Source: Isoetes taiwanensis (Eukaryota; Streptophyta; Lycopodiopsida; Isoetales; Isoetaceae). From it: a stretch of 64,000 bases of DNA. The translations under genes and the position numbers were made by a program. The notes beneath the pieces are model-generated. The model made no database searches. It saw only the letters and a program-made list of their open reading frames with translations, and was not told the DNA's origin. Positions 1 through 9,169 of this stretch are shown piece after piece (the first letter of the stretch is position 1; the number at the start of each line of letters is the position of its first letter). The DNA lies in NCBI GenBank assembly GCA_021234155.1, contig JAJEKV010000002.1:7976811-8040810 (forward strand), in the 5' to 3' direction.

Positions 1-774
1 CAATAATTAAGTGGTTGGAGGGAGGGCAAGAGTGGGGGATTGTTAATGTTTATGCCCCTAATCAGCCTTCTCACGGTGCTTTGTGGGCCCCAACCGAATA
101 ATAAGTTGGGCTCTTGGTGGGTTGCAAGTCGCTTGGTTGTTTTTTAGGGGACTTCAATATGGTAGAGCCAGTAGAGGATCGCCTCCGGTTCTCGGAACCC
201 GTGTTGTGCATGGGTTTGAGAGGGACCGTGGTCTCGCTTTGTTGCGAGATTTGGCCTTGGTTGAGGTCCCCGGGACTTGTCTTTCACCTATTGTAATAGA
301 CAGATTGGTGCGGGTCGCATATGCTAGGCATGACCGGCGGCAAGCTTCCCAGCGACCGATGGTGTGCCCTCTTTGCGCCGGAGAGTAACATTCCCGGCTT
401 CCACCTCCATTTCCTCGATCATTACCCTGTCCAGGTCCCAATCGTGGTGCGATTGCCTCTCTACTCCTCTAGGACGGTGGTTCCGCTTGAACACCCCGGC
501 CCTTGTCGATGCGCATTTCGGCCCAAAGGCTGGAGTTGTGGCTTGATAACTTTTCATCTCCGGTGGGTATGTCCGGTATGGTGACCGCGTGGCTGTGGTG
601 AAGCGCTTTTGCCAAGGTCTTTGGTAGGCAGCTGCGGTGCAAAGCAGAGCGCGGTGAGTTGCATGGTCTCTATCGAGTTGAGAAGATTCGCCAGCGCTTC
701 CATGGCATTAGGAGAATGCAAAGGTTGCAAAATATTGTTGCTCGGAGCGTTTAAGGTGCGTGAGGTGCGCCGCG
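1..774 (+). mobile_element. LINE-A, 5' part (L1-type endonuclease region, degenerate)
   Basis: Remnant of an L1-type non-LTR retrotransposon. Near 45-75 the translation reads IVNVYAPNQPSHGALW and near 145-175 it reads GDFNMVEPVEDR; both are typical of the apurinic-like endonuclease domain of plant LINE ORF2 (VNVYAP and GDFN motifs). The frame is broken by stops and shifts, so no single protein survives. The end of this block (about 755-774, KVREVR) joins logically to WLKKGDTSSSVFF at 3746, which shows that one LINE was split by a later insertion. The left edge is cut by the window. Assignment to the LINE class is firm; the exact boundary is good to a few bases. Confidence 0.8.
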
Positions 775-1037
775 GAAATGCCCATATGTAGCATTATAAC
801 AGGGGTTTTTTGTGATTTTATACATTTTTGGCATGGTTTTATATGATTTCATGGGCGATTGCAGACGAGGCATACTAATCAGTATATCTAGAGTGCACAC
901 TGGATTCATATATTTGAATGGCATTTTATCTATGGTTTTGCAATGGTTTTGCCTTGCATGTTTTTGTTCCTTAAAAACTTAATTAATTTAATTTTACTAA
1001 GGCCATGCAAGCAACGAGGCATTCAACTTTAGGGTTC

Positions 1038-2905
1038 ATCTTTAGGTTCGTGAGTGAAGGGGATTTAGAGGAGAGATACACGGTGCATGGTACATTTCAA
1101 ATCTGATGGAGATTTAGTCCTTCTAGACCAAGGATCAGTAATCTGGTCTACAAATTTTGCAAGCAAGGATGTGCAGGAGATCCGATTGACAGACAGAGGG
1201 TCCTTAGTACTTATGCATGCATTTTTCCTTTCATTGGCTTCTTCGGCGCATTTGCCTTTTTATTGTACCCATTGAGGGATGTGTTACATCCCGTTGCCCT
1301 AGCAGATTCATTGTTACAGACTCTGGGTCCTCGATTTTTAAGTCCCATAGCCATTCTTCGGATCTGGTCATTTGCATTGTTCTATGTAATGGCAGAGCTT
1401 TGGGGCAGTGTTGTGGTTTCCGTTCTTTTCTGGGGTTTTGCAAATCAGGTAAGTAGTACAATTGACTATCTGGAGATTTAGAGACATTTTTTTTTTAATT
1501 TCTGAAGAATTCTCCCGCAGATTACCACTGTTGATGAAGCAAAACAATTTTACCCTCTGTTTGGATTGGGGGCCAATATTGCTCTGGTCTTCTCTGGTAG
1601 AACAGTGAAATATTTTTCACGACTTAGAGTCCAGTTGGGTCCTGCTGTAGACGGATGGGCCATGTCTCTAAAAGGAATGATGGGGCTGGTGGTAATGCTA
1701 GGTCTGGTAATCTGTGGTATTTATTGGTCGGTGAACAAGTTTGTCCTCAACGATCCCACTCTACCCAAAACAAAGTTGAAGCTAGAAAGAAGGTAAGTTA
1801 CCGAATGAAATTGGATTTTTTTTTCCCATCGCTTAATCTCTGGTGATGACGAACTTCTGTGTATTTTTTATGAAATTTTTGATGAAATACGTGGGAATTC
1901 TACAGAAGGATAAGCCCAAGCTAACTATGGTGGAAAGTGCGAAACTTTTATTGAGCTCAAGATATATCAGAGACCTGGCTACTCTGGTGGTGGCATATGG
2001 CATAAGCATTAATCTGGTAGAGGTGACATGGAAAGGAAAACCAAAAGCTCAAGTAAGTATTGTTCAGAATTTTTTCAAGCGGTCATGTTGTAAAATAGTA
2101 AAGGTTATATGTTTGTGGAGCAGTTTCCAAGCCCAAATGAGTACTCTACATTTATGGGAGATTTCTCAACACACACTGGGATTGCAACCTTCACAATGAT
2201 CCTCTTGAGTCGCGTTATATTCAGAAAGTATGGATGGGGTGTGGCTGCCACCATTACTCCAACTGTGTTGCTCATAACTGGAGTTGCCTTCTTTGCATTA
2301 GTGTTATTCAGTGCTCCTCTGACTCCTTTCCTTGGAAGCGTCGGCCTTACTCCACTTCTAGCAGCTGTCTATGTAGGGGCTTTGCAAAACATCTTCAGCA
2401 AAAGTGCCAAATATAGTTTGTTTGATCCATGCGAAGAGATGGCATATATTCCCTTGGATGTCACAACCTTATTGGATATGGAGCTATTCTCGCATGGATG
2501 ATACAGCTTATGTAGCAAAAAACATATCATCTGTAGCAAAAAACATATCATCTGGCACTATATTTTTTGCACTTTGTTTGGACAATAGGACTGGAAACTA
2601 TAGTTTAGATCTTAGGCTTGATAATCCTGACCCAGCAAAGACTCTTCTCAACAAATGGGACATGCTCAATGCAACCAAATGCCAAAATCTTAATCCTGGA
2701 CATAGAAGAATTCAAGCATTTCAAGATCTAGAAGCAGTTCCATATGCAACTTTTTTGAGATTAGAAGCAGATGGAAATGTGACAGTGAACTGTTGGGATG
2801 GACATTCCTAGAAAGCAAATATAGTGAACAGAACTTCCATGCGTCTGTAAATGCATATTTATGGCTTAAGACCTATGCTGGATATGGAACCAGTGTATGT
2901 TTTCT
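1038..2905 (+). pseudogene. EP1-like bulb-type (B_lectin) glycoprotein fragment, interrupted
   Basis: Fragment of a secreted bulb-type mannose-binding lectin-like protein, of the kind related to carrot EP1 and to the ectodomain of G-type lectin receptor kinases. The left part (about 1038-1215) reads FRFVSEGDLEERYTVHG, then after a frameshift SDGDLVLLDQGSVIWSTNFA and LTDRGSLVLM, the repeated beta-prism pattern of B_lectin. The right part (about 2470-2905) resumes at ELFSH, then DDTAYVAKNISS, DNRTGNYSLDLRLDNPDP and YATFLRLEADGNVTV, with another frameshift near 2800. An ATP/ADP-carrier fragment lies exactly between the two parts. A 21-bp direct repeat (about 2512-2553) duplicates VAKNISS. Frameshifts, an internal insertion and the lack of any kinase or C-terminal part make it a pseudogene. 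Confidence 0.72.
1216..2461 (+). pseudogene. Plastidic ATP/ADP carrier (NTT/AATP) internal fragment with introns
   Basis: Internal piece of a plastid envelope ATP/ADP antiporter (the NTT family imports ATP into plastids). Four exons are readable. Exon 1, about 1222-1448, includes PFIGFFGAF, YPLRDVLHP and IWSFALFYVMAELWGS. Exon 2, 1521-1792, includes TTVDEAKQFYPLFGLGAN and FSGRTVKYFS. Exon 3, 1906-2052, includes SSRYIRDLATLVVAYGISIN. Exon 4, 2124-2459, includes FPSPNEYSTFMGDFSTHTG, NIFSKSAKYSLFDPCEE and AYIPLD. Donors GTAAG follow 1448, 1792 and 2052, and AG acceptors precede each next exon, so this is a genomic copy and not a retrocopy. The N-terminal transit peptide, first helices and C-terminus are absent. 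It ends at the D of AYIPLD, close to a likely native splice junction. Confidence 0.88.
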
Positions 2906-3353
2906 CTAAATTTAGTTTAAATATTTATTATAGTAGATAGACCATAATATTATTTGAACTATGAAGTTGCCCTAATGACATGATAGCCAGATTATTTGTT
3001 AGCCATTATTATTTGAACTATGAAGTTGCCTTGATGCATGAACTATTTAATGGCATGTCTGATGCAAACTATGAAGTTCAAATGCACTATTATTCTCTAA
3101 ATATTTCAGGGTTTCCTTTGTATTCTAATGTCACCCTCACAATGACTTTAATTATTTGATCTACTTGCTTATTATACATTGTATTGTATCATAGAAATGC
3201 CTATTTAAACATATCTACGACATCATTACAATTCGGGCCTAAATATGTTCTTTATACAACAACACATATAACACATATGACACATATAATTACAAATGTT
3301 TTCTAGTTCATTCATCAATTCTTAGGGCCCCGAAGGGGCCCAAAAATTTTTGG
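2906..3353. other. AT-rich filler without genes
   Basis: AT-rich sequence with short imperfect direct repeats around ATTATTTGAACTATGAAG (near 2951 and 3006) and a GC-rich palindrome GGGCCCCGAAGGGGCCC at about 3326-3342. No coding or RNA signal seen. Confidence 0.5.
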
Positions 3354-3746
3354 GTTAACACACAAACCATTACATCTAACACTCTAAAATTAAATCCCCT
3401 TCAAACCCCTTTGGTTTGGGTGCATATTCACACGGGGGTGACGTGGGGCGGCCGAGCCCCTATAATTATGTTTTGCACGCACAAAATCAACACCATATAG
3501 TATATTACCTCAAATCTTAGAGTATTTTGCAAATCTTGTTTATACAATTATAGCAAATTCCATACATCCATACCCCACAAATGAGGAACTTTGTACGGTG
3601 TAGATTACGAAATAAGGGGTGAATATGCCTATCCAACAGCTCTCGTTGCCCGGAGTCACCCCCCGTGTGAATATGCACCCAAACCAAAGGGGGTTTGAAG
3701 GGGGATTTAATTTTAGAGTGTTAGATGTAATGGTTTGTGTGTTACC
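3354..3746. mobile_element. Fold-back / MITE-like element with ~88-bp terminal inverted repeats
   Basis: The left arm, about 3356-3442 (from TAACACACAAACC to GGGGGTGAC), is repeated in inverted orientation at 3655-3744 (from GTCACCCCCC to GGTTTGTGTGTTA). The arms differ by a few bases, for example an extra G in the G runs, and the central 210 bp has no coding potential. The outermost bases read GGTTAACAC at the left and GTGTTACC at the right. No clear target duplication is visible. It is a non-autonomous DNA element of unknown superfamily, and its right end abuts the resumed LINE frame. Confidence 0.75.
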
Positions 3747-6092
3747 TGGTTGAAGAAGGGGGACACGAGTTCGTCGGTGTTCTTCAGAGCAGCTAGGCAG
3801 CGGCGATATGCAGCATCTATGGCGTCCCTTGCTTTGCCTGATGGCCGGACTTTGGAGGATCCCGCTGATTTGCAGAGGTATGTGCATGCTCATTTCTCAG
3901 GGTTTTTTGCACATCGCACTCTTCCCTATGAGCGGGGAGATCACAGGAGCTTGTTTTGGGTCTTTGTTAAGCCATCTATTCTCGCCTCCCAAGCGTGAGA
4001 GCTTGGAGCGAGGAGCTCTCCGGGAGGATTTAGCGGAGGCATGTATGTGCATGGCCAAGGATAAATGTCCCGGACTGGATGGCATTCCCGTGGAGTTCTT
4101 TCGGACTTATTGGGAGTGGGGTGGTGAGTCATGTATCGAGTGTATCTTGAGTTGTTTGCCGCCTTCTCAAATGGATAGGATCTTGAATACCGCATGCATT
4201 TCCTTGATTCCTAAGGTTAAGCGACCTTCTACTATTAATGATTGGAGGCCTATCTCCTTGTTGTCCTCTGTGTATAAGATTATTAAGAAAGCCCCGCGAG
4301 AGAAGTTGAAGCCTGGTGTTGACTTCCTCCATTAGTAAGGTGCGACCGGGTTTGTCCACAGGAGGAACATTTTGACTAATGTTGTCGCAGCTTTATGAGG
4401 GCCTTTATTGGGCCAGGAGAAACAGGTCAAGGCATTGCCTATCTTAAGCTTGACTTTGCCAAAGCTTACGATAGTGTCCGTTGGGGAGTTCTTGTCTGCT
4501 ATGATGTTAGCGTTGGGCGTGGTCCATGCTTTACGAGAGACAAATCATGAAGCTGCATAGGTCGGCCGACCTGCTACGGTGGTGTGCGAGGTGAACCCTC
4601 CGCCTTTTCTCCTTAGGCGGAGGGGTGCGTCGGGGGTGCCCTTTGGCGCCCGTTTTTTTACGATTGTGGGCGGAGGCACTTGTCTCGCTTGTTTTTGGTC
4701 TGCAGGGAGGAGGGGGTGGTGGATGGGCTTGGGATGCGTGGATGGTAGCCAGCCAGATTATTAACCGTTTGTCGATGACAATTTCCTCTTCTTGGTCGCA
4801 AAGAGAGGAATTTGCGTAATGTGAAGGGTTTGTTGGATACTTTCTCCTTGGCCTCGGGCATTCTTCCTCAATTGGGGTAAGTGCTCCGCATTATGGGCCC
4901 AAATGACTCCGCCTCCCCTTGTTTGGCTTTATTCCCTTGGAAGGTGCTTCCGTGTAATGTGTGTACTAAGTTTGGGTATTCCCTTTGGAGGGATGTTTCC
5001 ATGGGGAGGGTGTGGGATGAGATTTTGCGGGGGTTGCAAAACACCTCAATTGGTGGAAGGGTAGCAAGTTGTCCATGGCGGGTAGGATCAAGTTGCCAAG
5101 TCGGTTTTGTAGCACTCATGTGTATCAAACATCTGCGATGTTAGCTCCCGAGAGTAAGATCGTGATTTGGATAAGATTGTTCAAAATTTTGTGTGGGGCG
5201 GGGGATGATGAAGGGGCGGTTGTTAAAAGTGGCTTGGTGGAAGTGTGTCCGCCCAGGAGGATGGGGGCTTGGCCATTCGGATTTGGCAATGCATAGTAAG
5301 GTGTTGGTCTCCAAGTTTGTTTGGAGCATACCGCAGATGGAGCATCTTCTCCTGGTGCAGCCGCTGTTGTTTGCAGATCTTTTTCGCCATTGTGTGGCAT
5401 TTGGGAAGCCGGGCGGTGCATGTGGAGTTGCCCCCAGCAATCAAGTTGTATGGTCTCCGCCTTTCCCACATGCATCCCTTTTCTCACGGGGTGCTACGGG
5501 CCTGGGATCATGTGCGTGTGCTCTTCCAAATAGATTATGCCTCGGTTTATCACCACTCTTCTCCTTTCTTGTAGGTTCCTCTACCCCCTGCAAGACTTGC
5601 CTTTGGCTGCCCACCGTGCATGCTCGGGACCTTGAGCCCGTTGGAGGCGAGCTTCTTGTGCTCACTTTGGAGGATTGGTATTGGGGTGGTCAGCTAGCTT
5701 CGGGGGGAGTTCTTTCGAGCTCGCCTTTCGAGGGGCGGTGGACCCAAGCTATCTCGGGAACAAGTGGCGGGAGTATTCCGCTACACATACCTATAGTCCC
5801 TCAGAATGATGTGGTGGTGCAGGTTTGGAGGGTTCATCCGGATGTTGTGTCTTCTTGTTTTGTGCGGTCTTGTTACCGGGTGCTGGCTATTCATGACACA
5901 CTGCCGCCTTCAGGCAAGTGGTCTCTGCAGCTTATGGGTTCTCGATGGCGTTCGGTTTGGACGTGGACATGGAGCTCACTTCCCCCACCGAAGGTTACGG
6001 TGCTTCTGTGGCAGGTGGTGCACCGTTGTATCAGGGTGAATGCCCTTGTGAGTCAGTTTAGGCCGGGTGTGAGCCCTCTCTGCCCTTGTTGT
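3747..6092 (+). mobile_element. LINE-A, reverse transcriptase to zf-RVT region (degenerate)
   Basis: Continuation of LINE-A ORF2 in several frames. WLKKGDTSSSVFFRAARQRR (about 3747) is followed by the RT motifs KCPGLDGIPVEFFRTYW (about 4065-4115), ISLIPKVKRPSTINDWRPIS (about 4200-4260), RRGCPLAPVF (about 4628), and FVDDNFLFLVA (about 4767-4800), a variant of the catalytic YADD box. Later come SMAGRIKLPSRF (about 5070) and WSSLPPPKVTVLLWQVVHR (about 5970) with CPCCG (about 6080), the zf-RVT domain of plant LINEs. Multiple frameshifts and stops show that it is dead. A MITE interrupts it inside the zinc-finger cysteines. Confidence 0.88.
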
Positions 6093-6487
6093 GGGTGTAA
6101 ATTTAATAGTGGTACCCCAAAATGCGCGAAAGCACCAAGCACCTAAAGCACCTAAATTCGAGCAGGGAATTGCAATTCTAATTTGTCAGAATTGCAATTG
6201 AAATGAACTAGTTTATTCCGGAATTGCCGAATGATAGCAAGAACTGATACAAATTCCCGCCATCCAAGAAATCCCGCCATCCGGTAGAATCAACTAAGAA
6301 ATCAATCTCGCGCCCAAAGAATCAATCCATGTCATCGATCCCTTCCTCCTCGGAAGAGGATTGCTATTTCTGGAATAACAACCTCATAATTCGTTACTCT
6401 AAATTTTGATCGAGGAATAAGCACCTAAAGCACTTAAAGCAAGTGTCCGGACAGTGCTTTTGGGGTACCACTATCAAATTTACACCC
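6093..6487. mobile_element. 395-bp MITE with ~30-bp terminal inverted repeats
   Basis: The left end GGGTGTAAATTTAATAGTGG and onward through TACCCCAAAA is mirrored at the right end by TTTTGGGGTACC and ACTATCAAATTTACACCC (6458-6487), with one mismatch. Subterminal copies of AAGCACCTAAAGCAC occur near both ends (about 6138 and 6419). It sits inside the zf-RVT codons of LINE-A: CPCCG is to its left and HRETVEHCLVLCPHLQAAW to its right. The flanks share TTGT, so a 4-bp target duplication is possible, but the local TTGTTGTGG sequence makes its length ambiguous. Confidence 0.85.
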
Positions 6488-7012
6488 TTGTGGCCTTCAT
6501 CGTGAGACTGTGGAGCATTGTCTGGTTTTATGCCCCCATTTGCAGGCTGCCTGGGATTGGGTTAGGGCTCTGTTTCAGGTGAGATTGACTAGCCCGGCCG
6601 ATTCTGCTTCATGTGTATCCTGGTGCTTGGCATCTCTTGCGGCAACAAAGCCTTGCATCTGTCGTGGCTTGGTTGGTGTGGTTGATTTGGAAGGCGGCGG
6701 TTGTGGATCTTTCGGGGGATTCAGCACTGCGGCCTCTCGATTCCTCGACTTCGGTACAAGCTATTTCAAAGCTTTACGGTGTTCCCGAGGATTAGTAGAG
6801 CGGAAGTTTGCCATTTGGCGGGACTTCACGGTGTTGTAGATGGTGATGGTCGGTTTGTGCAATGATAGAGTTGCGCTTTTTCTGTGAGTTTGTTGTGGAG
6901 TGTCGAGGTATCGCTGTCTCTTTGGGGCAGTTCTCTTTCCTCCTCACTTGCTTTGTAACATTACCATTCTTTTAATATATTGATGACACAGTTCTTCAAA
7001 AAAAAAAAAAAA
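6488..7012 (+). mobile_element. LINE-A 3' end with poly(A)
   Basis: The zf-RVT tail continues from 6492 (HRETVEHCLVLCPHLQAAW, then DWVRALFQVRLTSPADS), followed by a non-coding 3' region with CTTTTAATATATTGATG just before an A15 tract (6998-7012). The poly(A) marks target-primed insertion. Confidence 0.8.
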
Positions 7013-7315
7013 TTCGAAGAAGGCAGCGAGGAAGAAGTCTGTTATGTCATCTCACGAGGCTATCCTGCCTCGTACTATTCAGTGGCATGATAATTTGATG
7101 TCTATTGATGATCATCTCGATGACGCAGAACATGATGATTGTGATGAGGCTGTTAAACGCCTCAAGGTGGCACAGGGAGTATGATTATATTCTGTGTATG
7201 GGTGGTTTTGCTTAGTGGACTACTTCGTCCTCTAGGTTTTGAGTCCCATATCACAGATCCTTTGTATGTATCTTGATTTTCCTTGATAATAGATTGTCGT
7301 CCAAAAAAAAAAAAA
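7013..7315 (+). mobile_element. Second LINE tail with poly(A)
   Basis: About 300 bp ending in GATTGTCGTCC followed by A13 (7303-7315). The upstream text (GCATGATAATTTGATGTC, TGGACTACTTCG, CTTGATAATAG) is like a LINE 3' untranslated region. It immediately follows the LINE-A poly(A), so it is either a second short 5'-truncated insertion or a 3' transduced segment of the same element. Confidence 0.5.
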
Positions 7316-7329
7316 CCCCACCCCCCGGG

Positions 7330-9150
7330 AGTCATATATGTTGCAGACGAGTCTATGCTATAGAAAGTAAGAACTTAATTACATCCTTTCTTACGAGCAT
7401 ACTGTGAATATCTTTGCATTGTCTTGAAAGAGATTCCACAGTTTAAAATATTAGGTCATTTTCTATGTGTGAACATTGCTAGGTTCATACATTAAATTTT
7501 CACTATGTAGTTGCATTCCATGTGCACATCATGGGAAAACCTCTAAGTTCAGAGTTTTATTTTTGCTTGTGGCTTTGCAAAAGAGGTACTTGTGAATCTT
7601 TTTTAACATATCTGTACTTTCAGAAAACCAAGAGAGTCGGCCTATTATCAGGGTAGATCATATTCAATGACATAGAATGTTATATATGCAGTGATAAATT
7701 GGATGGTGCATAACTACACTAGAGTGAATTACCACATTGGACTTACACATATATCAGATTTACTACTTTCAAACATTTTGCACTTAAAGATATTGGCATA
7801 TTTAGTGTTAATGTCTTTAAATCCTCTTTAAACTTGCTAGATAGATCATATACTCATCTTGGAATCATTACATGACACTACATAGAACCATAGATCGAAT
7901 ACTATGAACCATTAGAATTAGCCGGATGAAAAGATTAAAACTCAGCAGCATTTGATAACACTCAAAAGGAATTTCTTAAGAATGCTTTGGGGGAAGAACA
8001 TTGGGCCTGAGGACTTGCCTTTTTTTATAACACTAAGATTATCAGTAATTGGAATCCTTAGAAAATTATCATTCATAGACAATAGAACTGTCAGTAATTC
8101 TATCTATCAAACCAGAGAAATTATTTGCATCACTCGAGTAGCATTGGATAACTAGAAATTAGCAGATATGCTAAATGGGGGGAGAGGAGGAGGAGGAGAT
8201 ATTTAATGTCCACTAACTGAAGAAGGACTAGTATAATGCACACACAACAACAATATTGCATCTTATCCCATTCACCATATATTGCATATCCTCATGAGGA
8301 CTCAAACTGGAGGTAATATGCAACTTGGTTGAGTGAATTGAATCATTTTAACATCTATTGAGACCAATCTAATGGATACAATAAGAGCATTACTAGCTAG
8401 GATTAACCCCCCTCCCCCTCCCCTCCCGAAGGGTTTTGGAGGGAAAAAACTTGATAGTAATGAGCTTACTTAGGAATATATACACATCAGGCGTCTTCAT
8501 CAAGCAATTATATATGCCTCTCTAGCACCTCCATATATAGGATGCTAGTGCACCTACTTCAAAACATCTATAAAAGTGCACGTAGTGATTGAGGTGTGGC
8601 CAATAGAATTGCATATTTTTCTTATAATCGTAAATGCTGGACAAATCCAGAGTGTATATCGTTCATCTTCTAGAGATCTTAGCTAGCAATATTCCCAGAT
8701 TGTGGACTCCCTTGGTTCATCAACCGACGCACCTGTCTCAATTCTGAGTTGTGCACCTGTGCGAATAGCTGCAACGTCCAATATGTGCCAATCAAATGTG
8801 CCAATATATATGCTTGTGGTCCACAGGTCAAAGTAGGGTTAAATTTCTCCTTGTAATGCGTTGTCTTTATCTTTGCCATGTTATAGGCATCCCAGAGCTT
8901 GTCCAAGAATTTGTATCTATGTAATACTTCAACCGAGTGAGGTCTTCATTGCCACTTCTATACATAGAGGTTCCTCAATCACATTGATAGCCAAGTTTGA
9001 CATTTCTCCTTCCAACAAGATTTTAACCATTGTTAACCCATGACAAGTGTGTATGCCAAGTTTGGTAGGCATGTGTCCCCTATATTTACCATTTCTTTGC
9101 AGTAAAGTATGTGGTATTTCATTCGTACACGTTGAAGTGAGAGAATACCT
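7330..9150 (+). repeat. Segmental duplication, copy 1 (inverted relative to 58255-59620)
   Basis: Long stretches match the reverse complement of 58255-59620. Shared strings include GTTGCATTCCATGTGCACAT, CTAAGTTCAGAGTTT, GCCAAGTTTGGTAGGCATGT against its mirrored partner near 58330, and TCTTTGCATTGTCTTGAAAG. Copy 1 carries about 540 bp (about 8115-8655) that is missing from the other copy. The 7340-7470 part also matches 25900-26080 in mirrored orientation. The block contains degraded protein-like pieces on both strands. Confidence 0.8.
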
Positions 9151-9165
9151 GCCTTTTAGGAACAA
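8679..9165 (-). pseudogene. Unidentified gene fragment Y (copy 1)
   Basis: Two open pieces on the minus strand. One, 8929-9165, contains RGHMPTKLGIHTCHG and VKILLEGEMSNLAINVIEE. The other, 8679-8906, contains DKLWDAYNMAKIKTTHYKEK and TLTCGPQAYILA. The same amino-acid strings recur, with changes, in the inverted copy at 58290-58620 on plus (HMPAKLGIHTCH, KIKTTHYKDKINSTLTRGPQ). That reading frame is therefore preserved better than the DNA around it. I do not recognise the family. The pieces are separated by stops, so they are treated as a gene relic. Confidence 0.45.
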
Positions 9166-9169
9166 TAAT

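Larger units (their letters stand above)
775..3746. other. Composite insertion splitting LINE-A
   Basis: About 2.97 kb that does not belong to the LINE. LINE-A coding sequence stops at GTGCGC (about 774) and resumes with TGGTTGAAGAAG at about 3747. The block holds, in order: 260 bp of AT-rich sequence, a bulb-lectin fragment, a plastid ATP/ADP-carrier fragment with introns, the rest of the lectin, AT-rich filler with short repeats of ATTATTTGAACTATGAAGTT (near 2950 and 3005), and a fold-back element whose right end abuts the LINE. I see no terminal inverted repeat joining the left end (CGCGGAAATGCC) to the right end, so whether it arrived in one step or several is open. Confidence 0.6.

Noticed and set aside
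1216-2461. Functional NTT transporter gene
   Set aside because: The N-terminal third and the C-terminus are missing and the flanks are lectin sequence, so it is a fragment only.
775-3746. Helitron carrying gene fragments
   Set aside because: No TC start, no CTRR end with a preceding hairpin and no A/T insertion site were seen at the junctions.
4658-5665. Minus-strand open frames opposite LINE-A
   Set aside because: They are shadows of the GC-rich LINE coding strand with no domain similarity.
8408-8424. C-rich run as a quadruplex promoter element
   Set aside because: It is a short homopolymer-like run without four clean G tracts on the other strand or a gene next to it.
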